Shown here piece by piece: positions 55,027-64,000 of a stretch of DNA of 64,000 bases. The DNA is taken from NCBI GenBank assembly GCA_002077065.1, contig NAJO01000017.1, positions 558,001 to 622,000 on the forward strand, in the 5' to 3' direction. Positions within the stretch are counted from its first letter, which is position 1; the number at the start of each line of letters is the position of its first letter. This stretch comes from Cryoendolithus antarcticus. Its lineage: Eukaryota > Ascomycota > Dothideomycetes > Cladosporiales > Cladosporiaceae. The notes under the pieces were generated by a model. That model ran no database searches. It saw only the letters and a program-made list of their open reading frames with translations, and had not been told where the DNA came from. The position numbers and the translations under genes were made by a program.

Positions 55027-57741
55027 ATGGAGACGCAGTACCAGGTCCTCTTCGAGCAGTCACAACCACTAACTCAGCATGACGAAGAGACCGAGCGACG
55101 ACGATCCGCGTCGTCTGCATCAACGATGTCGATGGTACTAGAGCACGTGTCCGATAAGGCCGCACGCGAAGCACTCTACCGCGATCACCCTGCCCCCGAG
55201 CATGAGCTGGACATGGAGGATCAATTGGCTTGGAAGCGGAGTGTCAAGCCAGCAGACAAGAAGGCAAGACGGGTGTTCTATATCCTCATTGCCATTGGCA
55301 TCGTGGGTTGGCTGGCTGCATTGGGCCTGTTTATTGGGCAGGAACGACATGTCAGCCGTGCTAGCCGACCACACGATCCGCATGCCACGAATACGGTGGG
55401 CAGTGGGAAGAAAGTCACGTTACAGCAGGTGCTAGAGGGGAAGTGGTACGCTCGAAGCCACGCAATTCGGTGGATCGCTGGGCCTGCCGGAGAGGACGGT
55501 CTACTACTTGAGCGAGGAGGGCAAGAGGGAAGGGACTACCTTGTCGTTGAAGACGTGCGGTACCGAGAACAGAACATTGAGGTGCAGAAGGAACACAGCA
55601 GCACGCTGATGAAAGCTGCGACTTTCAAGGTCGGCGAGGATACTGTGTATCCCTCAGAGACTTGGCCGAGCGCGGATCACAAGAAAGTGCTCGTGCAGAG
55701 CGACTATGAGAAGTTGTATCGACACAGTAGCTTTGGACGGTACTGGTTCTTCGATGTCGAGTCTCAAAGAGGAGAGCCGCTGGACCCGGCGAACATACAC
55801 GGGCGCGTGCAGAGCGCGAGCTGGTCGCCGACAGGAGACGCTGTCGTTTTCACGAGGGACAACAATATGTACATCCGACACTTGGACAGCGATGTGATGC
55901 AGGCCATTACTACGGACGGAGGACCGAATCTGTTCTACGGCGTGCCTGACTGGGTGTACGAGGAGGAGGTTTTCGCAGGATCGAGTGTGACCTGGTGGGC
56001 TGGCGACGGGAAGTATGTCGCGTTCCTGCGGACGGATGAGAGCAAAGTACCTGTCTTCCCGGTGCAGTACTTCTTCTCGAGGCCTTCGGGTAAGAAGCCA
56101 GCTCCCGGCGAGGAGAAGTACCCGGAGACAAGCGAGATCAAGTATCCGAAGGCTGGCGCACCGATGAGCGTGGTCACTTTGCAGATCTACGATGTGGAAA
56201 AGGGCGAGGTCTTCGAGGTGCCCATTGATGGCGACTTCGAAGATGACAACCGTCTCATCACTGAAGTTTTGTGGGCTGGCAAGACTGGGAAGCTAATTGT
56301 GCGCTCGACCAATCGTGACAGTGACATACTCAAGCTCATCCTGATCGACGCTGTCAAGCGCTCAGGCAAGATAGTGCGCGAGCGTGATGTGCAGAAGCTT
56401 GACGGTGGCTGGATGGAGGTCTCCGAGACTACCACGTTCATCCCAAACAACGCCAATTCTGAGTCTCGCAAAGACTACGCTCGATCACAGGACGGCTACA
56501 TTGATACAGTCATCCACAATGGCTTCGATCATCTTGCCTACTTCAGTCCCCTGGACAATCCCGAGCCAAGAATGCTCACTGAAGGCAACTGGGAAGTCGT
56601 CAAGGCCCCTTCCGGTGTCGACCTGAAGAACAACCTTGTCTACTTCATCGCCACCAAGGCTGACAGCATGGAACGCCATGTTTACAGCGTCGACATCAAC
56701 GCCGGTCCCTCAAGCATCAAAGACGTCACTGACCAGAACGAAATCGGCTACTACGGCGCCAGCTTCTCAGACGGCGCAGGTTTCATGCTGCTGTCGTATC
56801 AAGGCCCAAAGATACCTTGGCAGAGAGTGAAGGCAACTCCAGGGAATTACCTTGATCTGACAGACATCACGATCGAGGAGAACAAAGCTCTCGCGACCCT
56901 CGCCCAAGAGACCGAGCTCCCAATCGAGATCTACAAGACCTACAACGTCGAAGGCTTCGATCTCAACGTTGTCGAGCGTCGTCCCCCGCACTTCGACGAC
57001 AGCGGCAAGAAGAAATACCCAGTCCTCTTCTACCTCTACAACGGGCCCGGCTTCCAAGAAGTCGACCGCCGCTTCACAGTAAACTTCCAGTCCTACGTTG
57101 CCAGCACACTAGGTTACATCGTCGTCACTGTCGATGGCCGCGGCACGGGCTTCCTTGGCCGCGAACACCGCTGCATCATTCGAGGCAACATGGGCTACTG
57201 GGAAGCGCACGACCAGATAGCCGTTGCGAAGATGTTCAAGGGCATGAATTACGTTGATCCGGAGAAACTGGCGATCTGGGGATGGTCGTACGGAGGCTTC
57301 ATGACGCTCAAGACGCTTGAGACTGATGCAGGGGAGACGTTCAAGTATGGTATGGCTGTTGCTCCGGTGACGGACTGGAGATTTTACGACTCGGTGTATA
57401 CGGAGCGGTACATGCATACGCCGCAGCATAACCCCGAGGGCTACGACAATGCGACGATATCCAACATGACTGCACTGGGCCAGAATGCGAAGTTCCTGGT
57501 CATGCACGGGTATAGCGACGACAATGTGCACTTCCAGAATACGCTACAGTTGCTGGATCGACTGGATCAGGCAAATGTGCGAAATTACGATGTGCATGTC
57601 TTTCCTGACAGCGATCACAGTATCTATTTCCACAACGCTAATGCCGTGGTTTACGAGAAGCTGAGCGACTGGTTGGTGAACGCTTTCAACGGCGAGTGGT
57701 TAAGGACGGAGAACCCGACGCCAATGGCACTTGGTGGGTGA
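55027..57741 (+). CDS. Vacuolar/Golgi type dipeptidyl aminopeptidase (DapB/Ste13/Dap2 family, S9B)
   Basis: Type II membrane serine peptidase that removes X-Pro and X-Ala dipeptides from N-termini; in yeast, Ste13 trims Glu-Ala spacers of alpha-factor after Kex2. Single exon, 904 aa. A cytosolic tail comes first, then one membrane span at about 85-105 (FYILIAIGIVGWLAALGLFI), then a lumenal DPP-IV beta-propeller (SWSPTGDAVVFTRDNNMYIR, FYGVPDWVYEEEVFAGSSVT). The propeller includes the Glu-Glu pair that binds the free N-terminus. The hydrolase domain follows: nucleophile Ser in IWGWSYGGFMTLKTLE, Asp in MHGYSDDNVHFQNT, His in FPDSDHSIYFHN. All catalytic parts are intact. It lies between the subtilase with Lys-Arg-flanked repeats and the repeat precursor whose spacers fit its specificity. 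Confidence 0.95.
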   Translation: METQYQVLFEQSQPLTQHDEETERRRSASSASTMSMVLEHVSDKAAREALYRDHPAPEHELDMEDQLAWKRSVKPADKKARRVFYILIAIGIVGWLAALGLFIGQERHVSRASRPHDPHATNTVGSGKKVTLQQVLEGKWYARSHAIRWIAGPAGEDGLLLERGGQEGRDYLVVEDVRYREQNIEVQKEHSSTLMKAATFKVGEDTVYPSETWPSADHKKVLVQSDYEKLYRHSSFGRYWFFDVESQRGEPLDPANIHGRVQSASWSPTGDAVVFTRDNNMYIRHLDSDVMQAITTDGGPNLFYGVPDWVYEEEVFAGSSVTWWAGDGKYVAFLRTDESKVPVFPVQYFFSRPSGKKPAPGEEKYPETSEIKYPKAGAPMSVVTLQIYDVEKGEVFEVPIDGDFEDDNRLITEVLWAGKTGKLIVRSTNRDSDILKLILIDAVKRSGKIVRERDVQKLDGGWMEVSETTTFIPNNANSESRKDYARSQDGYIDTVIHNGFDHLAYFSPLDNPEPRMLTEGNWEVVKAPSGVDLKNNLVYFIATKADSMERHVYSVDINAGPSSIKDVTDQNEIGYYGASFSDGAGFMLLSYQGPKIPWQRVKATPGNYLDLTDITIEENKALATLAQETELPIEIYKTYNVEGFDLNVVERRPPHFDDSGKKKYPVLFYLYNGPGFQEVDRRFTVNFQSYVASTLGYIVVTVDGRGTGFLGREHRCIIRGNMGYWEAHDQIAVAKMFKGMNYVDPEKLAIWGWSYGGFMTLKTLETDAGETFKYGMAVAPVTDWRFYDSVYTERYMHTPQHNPEGYDNATISNMTALGQNAKFLVMHGYSDDNVHFQNTLQLLDRLDQANVRNYDVHVFPDSDHSIYFHNANAVVYEKLSDWLVNAFNGEWLRTENPTPMALGG

Positions 57742-58884
57742 AGAATTGCGGCTGTCTCACAACGTGTGGGGCCTGGGTAACGCTGTTATCGAGATAATTG
57801 CGGCAGCGGATGGCACGGCCAGATCAACAGTGAGAGGCTGAGGTCGGTAGTAGAGTACTACAAGACAAGCCAAAGGCTCATTCTCAAGGTCACAGCGGTG
57901 CAAGGGTTACCGTGGTAGGTGCGGCAACCGAAGCAGAGAGAAGGGCAGCACGGCAGGCTGCTCCGCACAAGCGAGAGAGCTTGACCGCGCTGACCGCCAA
58001 GACTGCTCTCAGGGGTCAGCACATGACACGGTGGCAATCGTTGCCTACCAAATTGCAAGCGGTTTGCTTTTCACTGAAGAACACCAATACCGGTGCACTC
58101 TCTCGACCCGCCTCTCGTTCTACGCAACAAGTGTTGGAAGACATCAAGACATTGCTCGCGAAGACCTCGCCATCACCTCCGATCTGGACAACTACAAGCG
58201 TGAAATCGATGAATGCCACGACACGCTATACCACACAAGCTGGTTCATACTCATCGATAACGTCATCAACATTACCCTCACACTGATCAGCCACGTCGCC
58301 TTTTTTTCCCGGGCCCGCCGCCATGCCTGGTGCACCGATTTGGGACTGTATGAGCGTGTTGGGCTAGATCGCGATAAATCTGGCGCTTCTATATCGGTCC
58401 TACCAGATTTGGGCGATCAGGGACGCTCTTGAGAGGACTTTGCGCTTCTATGAGATGTCGTGTTGGCATTTTCTCGTCGGTTGCTGTTGGCAGATGATGA
58501 GGGTATTGGTGGCTTGGATGGCAAGGTGGTGTGTCGGTGATGTCGCGGTGGGATGATGCGACTGCCTCTGTTATACGTTGGGTGCGAAGGCAGTGGCAAA
58601 TGAAGGCTGAGGGAATGGCTGGTGGATGTGTCGAAAGAGTGCTTGAGAGTCGGCTGTGCGACGCCGAAGGGATTGAAGAAGCGGAGGTCATTCGCGCTGA
58701 CCAGCAGTACAATGCTGAGTCGCTACCTAGTGGAGAGACGTGACAACGTGTTTCACGTGAGTCGCACATGTTCATACCGCTGTCGCTTCGATCTACACGG
58801 TCCCAGCTTCATCTCTCCAGGTCGGCTCAGCACAACACTAGCTCAGTACTGGTGGCTGCCACCACATCCACCACCCCAGCAGCC
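57742..58884. other. Intergenic region with a possible gene fragment
   Basis: About 1.1 kb. The plus-strand frame at 58031-58432 has no ATG start but contains a helical stretch followed by a hydrophobic segment (SWFILIDNVINITLTLISHV), so it may be an exon or relic of a small membrane protein. I cannot build a full model. Confidence 0.3.
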
Positions 58885-59208
58885 ATGATCGACATCCTCC
58901 ACAATCTCGTCTGCGGCGCATTTACCCTATTGCTTCACTCCATCCTGTGCATCGTCGCAAGGCTGTCTCACACCGCCCCACTGTTCAACGAAGTGATCAC
59001 ACTGGGCTACGAAATCGAGGCTTTACGGCTCCTTTTCAAACTCTACCATTCCAGCGCGGTGCGAGGTTCTGGGGAAAGACGCGAAGGAATGGAAGATGCG
59101 TGCTTCGCATCTTCCATCAGGGAATTTGGCTGGTTCTTGATGTGCGTGGGGATGAGTCCATGGCTGAGCCCAGAGTTGTATCGTTGTGAGGAGGGGTATT
59201 GGCTGTAG
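58885..59208 (+). CDS. Hypothetical small membrane protein
   Basis: A 107-codon frame starting at the ATG at 58885: MIDILHNLVCGAFTLLLHSI, a hydrophobic first 30 residues that could be a signal anchor. A helical region (EVITLGYEIEALRLLFKLYH) and a Cys-containing end follow. I do not recognise it. It ends 78 bp from the stop of the convergent UstYa-family gene. It could be a real small protein of the locus or a chance frame; codon use was not measured. Confidence 0.3.
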   Translation: MIDILHNLVCGAFTLLLHSILCIVARLSHTAPLFNEVITLGYEIEALRLLFKLYHSSAVRGSGERREGMEDACFASSIREFGWFLMCVGMSPWLSPELYRCEEGYWL

Positions 59209-59286
59209 CCGGCTACGCGAGCCAGAACGAAGGCGATTTTCACCAAAACAGTGACGTAGAAGTTGGATGTCGCCCTTTGCCTATAC

Positions 59287-60366
59287 CTATGGAATCTCGC
59301 TCCAGATTCGCTGCCCTTCCTCCGGCGGCGCCAGATAATCCAGTGGCGGCTCCTCGGGCACCTGCCTGACTCTCGCCCACTCCCGCACCTCATCGAAGTT
59401 CCGGCATCTATGCTTCGTATTGAAGTCTACGAAAGCCTCCGGATACTGCTTATCGGGCGGCTGGTACCAGACTTGGCCGAGCAGACCGATATCGACGGTG
59501 CACATAAGCTGTTGGCGGACGATGTCGAGGCAATGCGCTTGGAGTGTATTAGTAGTGAGGAGACGAATGGGTAGTAAGAAGACGTACTGACGTGCTTCTG
59601 CACGATGTGAGGTTGGTTCTTGAAGGCGCCTTTGCCGAGGGCTTGGTAGTGCTCGAAGTTGTAGTATAGAGATTGGCGGAGGAGATTCTGCGAAAGAAAT
59701 CAGCACTTCACACCTCTCTTGTGAGAACGCATCAGCAGCGTACTAGGCAGTGCAAATGATGCAGTCCTTCCACATTCGCGGGGTAGCCGCCTCCGAACTC
59801 AGCGCTGATCCGGACTTTGTCTCGACTCATACCAGCTGCTTCGGCCTGAGCCTCGGGTACCACTGCTGCTCGATCTACAGCCCATGTCAGTATCTGCGGG
59901 GCCTTGTAACGTCAGGCACCGTACAGTTTACTCCCAACGCCTCCCACGCTGCATCCGTCTTCGGCCCAGCAAGTCCCCGATACACGTTCTCTTTGAGGAA
60001 GGATCCATTGTATAGCTGGTCGTGATACTTAATCTCCAAATCATGCAGCAAGGGCGACGGCTGCGCTACTTGGCTTATGCACGACGGCTGTGTTGTAAGT
60101 GCGATCACTGCAGTCAAGACCGCGACAGTACTAAGTGTCGCACCAGCCCATAGCAACTTCTGTGCAGTTGTCCAGGATTGCCTTCGCTGCTGACAATGGC
60201 ACCCTGTGCTGAGCTCCTCGACCGAACGTCCGTTCGATAATTTCTCCGATGCCTGGTCGAACGACTCCGAGGAGTCGCCCGCGTTCAGTGGGTCATACAA
60301 CGATCTTGACTCCCGAGGTAGTGGTATCGAGAAGATCGCTTTGACCCTTTTCGAACTGGACTGCAT
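59287..60366 (-). CDS. UstYa-family (DUF3328) protein, putative peptide oxidase/cyclase
   Basis: UstYa-family proteins are membrane-anchored enzymes or partners that oxidatively cyclise Tyr-containing peptides in fungal RiPP (dikaritin) pathways such as ustiloxin. Minus exons: 60366-59925, 59874-59744, 59687-59588 and 59537-59287, 307 aa; introns 50, 56 and 50 nt. A Ser-rich cytosolic N-terminus is followed by one membrane span at about 70-92 (LLWAGATLSTVAVLTAVIAL). Then come YHDQLYNGSFLKENVYRG, AAWEALGVNY across intron 1, and EFGGGYPANVEGLHHLHC with the first HxxHC motif. The second HxxHC, KHVTHCLDIVRQQLMCTVDI, is made by splicing exon 3 to exon 4 at a ccaag acceptor. The C-terminus has VDFNTKHRCRNFDEVREWA, typical of the family. 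Both motifs are intact, so the product should be active. It is divergent from the precursor gene at 61756. Confidence 0.9.
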
Positions 60367-61755
60367 GGCCTCTCCAGATCTCGGTGATTTTCGGTATTGC
60401 TCCTGTTCGTGGCGCCAAAGTAGGGAAGTTTACTACTGCAAATCTTGTGAGACGCGATGTTTATGCGTTGTAGCAAGCGACGAGAATGTGGACTGAACGC
60501 TCTAAGCAGGCTGATATCCCAATTTGGGATTACTATGGATATCGCGGTAGGTGTTTGAGAACGCTCAGACAGCCGGAGGAGTTGATAAGCCTCGACCAAT
60601 GCATCAATGGAAAACTGACAAGAAAGGTGCGGACAGTGGAGATCCTGTACGCCAATGGATCGAGCCAAAGTCCACATACTTTGCAGCAGCTATTCTCCTC
60701 CTACTTGACAGTGTTCTGCTCGCTTGCATATGCCCTTTAAGAGCAATGCCGCCATCTGTGGTCTCGATGAGTCTAGCTTTCGCGTTCAGCTGACCCAAGA
60801 TCTCGTACCACTAGCGGCGTGCAGCTATATTGCTAGCTGCGCGCTTCAACAGTGTCAGAGGGTCATACGACAGCTACCACGACTCGATCGGGCGTATACG
60901 AGGTTGCTGTAGCACGGGACCTGCAGATGTAGTGCAAATAAGGCGAGCTGACTGCTGTCACCTCATCGCTTGGCAATGCGATTTTGCGGGGTAGAGTCAG
61001 CCAGAACAGGCAAGCTTCGGCCTCAGGTCATATGTTGCTCGCGAGCGTACGTACGAGATGGCTAGGTTTGTGTCGCGAAAGAAAGCAAAGCGGGTCGGCA
61101 CTCGCAGGCATATGGTCATCATAATCGGCCATGCGAGTGAATGACTGCGAGATCAGACACAAGGCGAAGTTGCTGGGCGGTGTAACACTGAACCTACTTC
61201 ATCAGCAAGCCACCGACTCTCGCAAGAGCAAGCCACGCTTACACCATGCTTCCAGTCACCGCGAAATATTACACAAAGCAATGCTTGCTCTCGGCTGAAA
61301 AGTCCTCGGGTAGTCTGATTGCCGTCAAGCATGCAATTGTCCGAGCACCTGGATTCCCGGTGATGCAGGGAAGGGCCACGTGATCCGGCGCCACCATAGT
61401 GTACTGATTCAGTACGGCCTAGTCCTGCTAGATCTGGCCGATGTGTGACCACTCAAGGGGCACAGTAGCTATCCGGTAGGGATGTTCCTTTGAGACTTGG
61501 TGTGCAGGGCTGACTCCGCCGTCGTAGAGTGCGACCGATAGCGTGATCGATAGCGCGGCCAGCCGTGTATGCATTGAGCAAGCTTACGAGCAGTGCCGAC
61601 ACATCACGCTAGCTCTTCGTCTTACTCCGCGGGTCTAGAGCAGTGCACAGGAAGTACATAGTCAGACAGCAGTCCTGTGTAGGCCATACTGTTCGCTCAT
61701 TGTCTCTGTCATAGTCAGTCGTAGTCATCCCATCGAGATTCCACGCAACGCTACA
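60367..61755. other. Divergent promoter region between UstYa-family gene and repeat precursor
   Basis: About 1.4 kb with no supported gene; small frames (60486-60740, 61153-61452) look random. It must contain both promoters and is the natural place for shared control. I could not identify a binding-site palindrome with confidence. Confidence 0.45.
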
Positions 61756-62902
61756 ATGAAGGCTAGCTTCTCGGTCATCGCTCTCGCCCTTGGCATTGGC
61801 GCACTTGCGTCTCCAGTCCCAGCAGCCGAGCCACAGGGCTATGGAAATGTATGTGGACACTTGACCCGCTCCCCTGACTAGCGGGGAACTGACGTTCGGC
61901 CCAGTATGGCAACGTGAGTCCGCACCATTCATCGAAGTCCAGGAAATACAGGCCATCTGACGTGAGATCGGATCGCAACAGTATGGCAATTGTGAGTACA
62001 TCCTGGCGGGACCAGCGACTCGAGAACCGAGACTAAATTGTGGCGAATAGACGGAAGATACGGCAGCTGTGAGTGGTCCAGACTCTCGTTCTTACATGCA
62101 GCGATGCTGAGTGTCCACCGGCAGATGGCACCTACCCGAAGCTAGCCACCCGAGAGGCAGCGGCTGCTCCAGCACCAGGCTACGGCAATGTAAGTCCAGC
62201 ACTCCCTCGCGATGCTGTTTGTGCACCAGTTGACCATGCACCGTGTAGTATGGAAATGTAAGGCCCTAATTGCAGCAGGTATCGAGCATCGCTAATGGAT
62301 CGCGTGATGTGAACAGTATGGAAATTGTAAGAGACTCGTTGCGATGCTCACTCTATTCGCTCGACTAGACGCATAATGCTGACGAAAGGACAGATGGGAA
62401 ATACGGGACATGTAAGCTGGATGCCGATGAATCCTCTACGTGGGGCATTCCAGGCCTGGATGCTGATAGCCTACGGGACAGACCGCAACTATCCCAAGAA
62501 CGCCGTTCGTGAGGCTGCACCGAATCCAGAGGCCGAAGCGGATGCCGACCTGGCGGCTCTAGAGGACCTCGTCTCCGCTATCAAGTCCAAGCGAGCCAAC
62601 TATGGTGAGTGATCGCACACCAATAAAGACCATAGGACACTGACGGTTGACTTAGGCAACTACGGTCAGCGTTACGCCATGTAGTGCAGGTGTGCAACTG
62701 CTGAATCTTCGTGTCCAGGCAATTACGGCGCATACGGCGCATACGGCAAATATGGGAGGCAGGTCATCCCTCGACCATCGAGGATGTAGCAGGCGTGCAT
62801 CGTACTGATCTAGAGTCCAGCTACGGATCGTACCCTCGCGAGGCCGAGCCTGAGGCTGCGCCAGAGGCTGCGCCTGAGGCGGTACCAGCACCAGCCGAGT
62901 AG
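61756..62902 (+). CDS. Secreted Tyr-Gly-x repeat peptide precursor built from micro-exons (putative RiPP precursor)
   Basis: Model with 12 exons: 61756-61848, 61905-61913, 61982-61991, 62051-62068, 62125-62189, 62249-62257, 62317-62326, 62394-62411, 62470-62604, 62656-62664, 62719-62758 and 62821-62902; 165 aa. Exon 1 gives a signal peptide (MKASFSVIALALGIGALASP) and the first YGN. Exons 2, 3, 6 and 7 each encode one YGN (9 or 10 nt). Exons 4 and 8 encode YGRYGS and YGKYGT (18 nt). Exon 5 encodes YGTYPKLATREAAAAPAPGY and a further YGN start. Exon 9 holds NYPKNAVREAAPNPEAEADA, an acidic helix and KSKR. The last exons give GAYGAYGKYG, then YGSYPREAEPEAAPEAAP. Introns 1-10 are GT-AG; the last appears to be GC-AG. 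Cores ending YP(K/R), followed by R-E-A spacers of X-Ala and X-Pro dipeptides, suggest Kex2-like cutting and DPP-IV trimming. No database check was possible; the peptide function is inference. Confidence 0.8.
61838..62830 (+). repeat. Tandem Tyr-Gly-x coding repeats with a duplicated 9-10-18 nt exon cassette
   Basis: The codons TAT/TAC GGN AAN recur at each exon end or micro-exon. Cassette A is 61905-61913, 61982-61991 and 62051-62068; cassette B is 62249-62257, 62317-62326 and 62394-62411. Sizes (9, 10, 18 nt) and phases are identical between cassettes, and each is followed by a longer exon with YPK...REA. This implies segmental duplication of a four-exon block. The intron sequences have diverged more than the exons. 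Confidence 0.75.
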
Positions 62903-63446
62903 ACGACCGCTTCTGAGCAGGGCAGGCCATTGTGGCATTGCAGTCCGGTAGTGATGGCCGGGGCAGAAGAGCAACAGAGGCTTGTGTCCAGGCATGTCAG
63001 CTCCGTAGTGACGATTTCGAGGATGCAGACGTAGACGATAATGACTATCTTGTTGCGCATCTGTTCCAAACTTCCAAAGTCTCAACCCGCGGCGCGTGTG
63101 CCATGAAACCGGACAGACGATATTTCGATGGAGCTCGGTCCAATAACCACTACGGAGCTTCTCATGTGCTCTTCTCCTCAGCCTCATCCACGCGCCTCTG
63201 TCGCACATATAATGAGATGCGCAAGCGGATATTGACGACAAAGTGACATTGAGAGACGCATGCATTGAGATACGCGATCACTGGGGCGTGGAGAAGGTCG
63301 TGAGCTCATTTAAGGAAGGTGAATGTGCGGTGGTGGGTGGGCGAGGTTCGTTAGCGTCGGCTAGACCAAGCCAATCGTATCGGTTCCATGTTCTGCGCTC
63401 TGAGGATTTACTCGTTGTGCAGAGAATCCCTCTACACGCACATAAT
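62903..63446. other. Intergenic region
   Basis: About 540 bp between the precursor stop and the RNA exonuclease start. No gene is supported; short frames overlap the precursor in antisense. Confidence 0.4.
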
Positions 63447-64000
63447 ATGGCGAAACGCAAGAGAGAGCATAGGGAGGAGCGCACGCACAGTGGCGTGGCT
63501 CAGACACTTGCGCGAGTCCGCGACTCCCAGCAATCGCCAGCCGAGTCGTCGTCCCCAATGGACCAAGATGTGGAACAAAATAGCAAAGCAGACGATGGCG
63601 GCGACTGGGAGGTCGCTGGCTCCAAACGGCAAAAGAGACTGAAGAAAGAGCCGACTAAGGAGAAGGGCAACTATCCCTCTATCACCCATTCGTCGCAGGC
63701 CAGACTGCAGAGTATCGTCAAAATCAGTGACCTGCAAAACTTGATCTTGTACACGCTTGCCGACGGCACTGGGCCACAATGGTGTTCTGTTAGACACCAC
63801 GCGAATGTGAGGCGAGTGGTGGCGCTTATGGTACCGGGTCTTGAAGCTGGCATGTTTGATGGCTCGATAGCGCTTGAGCTAGAGGCAGACGCGATGGTCG
63901 GCGAGGACTCAACTTCCTCGAATGGCCTTCACCTCCCTGTCAGCGGTGGCGATGGCGATCAGCTGGGGAAGGACATGTCAGGTGTGACAACAGACCTACC
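63447..64000 (+). CDS. RNA exonuclease, Rex1/Rnh70-like, N-terminal part (runs off window)
   Basis: The frame starts at the ATG at 63447 (MAKRKREHREERTHSGVAQT) and is open to the window end, giving 184 codons. The N-terminus is highly basic with Lys/Arg clusters (SKRQKRLKKEPTKEK), fitting a nuclear signal. The conserved block SITHSSQARLQSIVKISDLQ then NLILYTLADGTGPQWCSVRH and VRRVVALMVPGLEAGMFDGS matches the region before the exonuclease domain in fungal Rex1-type (DEDD family) RNA 3'-exonucleases, which trim 5S rRNA and tRNA precursors. The catalytic domain itself lies outside the window. The first 80 residues are likely disordered. Confidence 0.8.
   Translation, partial: MAKRKREHREERTHSGVAQTLARVRDSQQSPAESSSPMDQDVEQNSKADDGGDWEVAGSKRQKRLKKEPTKEKGNYPSITHSSQARLQSIVKISDLQNLILYTLADGTGPQWCSVRHHANVRRVVALMVPGLEAGMFDGSIALELEADAMVGEDSTSSNGLHLPVSGGDGDQLGKDMSGVTTDL

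Noticed and set aside
61609..62001. 130-codon minus ORF antisense to the precursor 5' part
   Set aside because: Shadow of the plus-strand gene with its signal peptide and splice sites.
62810..63265. 151-codon minus ORF over the last precursor exon
   Set aside because: Antisense to the spacer repeats; no family resemblance.

Overview
The window is nuclear DNA of a filamentous ascomycete. Genes are spliced with short GT-AG introns (mostly 45-115 nt), and many products are fungus-specific: PEX6, a Zn(II)2Cys6 regulator, a HET-domain remnant, cutinase, a UstYa-family protein and an AspRS-DUF2156 fusion. The mix of secreted hydrolases suggests a plant-associated or saprotrophic Pezizomycotina fungus, perhaps a dothideomycete; that placement is inference. 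I see no transposon, CRISPR array, rRNA or tRNA that I can support.

Layout. 0.4-12 kb: UDP-GlcNAc-type transporter, cutinase with a huge Gly/Ser/Leu repeat, ribulose-5-phosphate epimerase, a methyltransferase with a long disordered arm, and a secreted S53 tripeptidyl peptidase. 12.3-14.5 kb: two decayed genes (a HET-domain remnant and a frame-broken conserved gene). 15.7-31 kb: Zn2Cys6 factor; the AspRS-DUF2156 fusion expected to be ergosteryl-aspartate synthase (ErdS); a five-exon gene of unknown function; a steryl-ester-hydrolase-like lipase. 32-39.5 kb: PEX6 and a phosphoinositide phospholipase C. 39.5-51 kb: gene-poor stretches with small genes (zinc ribbon, CYSTM peptide, TRAPP subunit Trs23), a double-UBC protein, a GH76 GPI-type mannanase and an unknown protein. 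52.5-63 kb: subtilase with amphipathic peptide repeats at its C-terminus, Ste13/DapB-type dipeptidyl aminopeptidase, UstYa-family protein, and a repeat-bearing secreted peptide precursor. The window ends inside a Rex1-type RNA exonuclease.

The most interesting part is 59.3-62.9 kb. A UstYa-family gene and a secreted precursor are divergently arranged. The precursor is split into about 12 exons, several only 9, 10 or 18 nt long, each encoding Tyr-Gly-x tripeptides. The 9-10-18 nt exon cassette occurs twice. Its core stretches end in Tyr-Pro-(Lys/Arg) and are followed by Arg-Glu-Ala spacers built largely of X-Ala and X-Pro dipeptides, which is what a Kex2-like protease followed by a Ste13/DPP-IV enzyme would trim. 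A DPP-IV-type gene lies 4 kb away. I read this as a candidate dikaritin-like RiPP locus with an unusual micro-exon precursor. All exon models come from reading splice sites and frames by eye, without transcript data.
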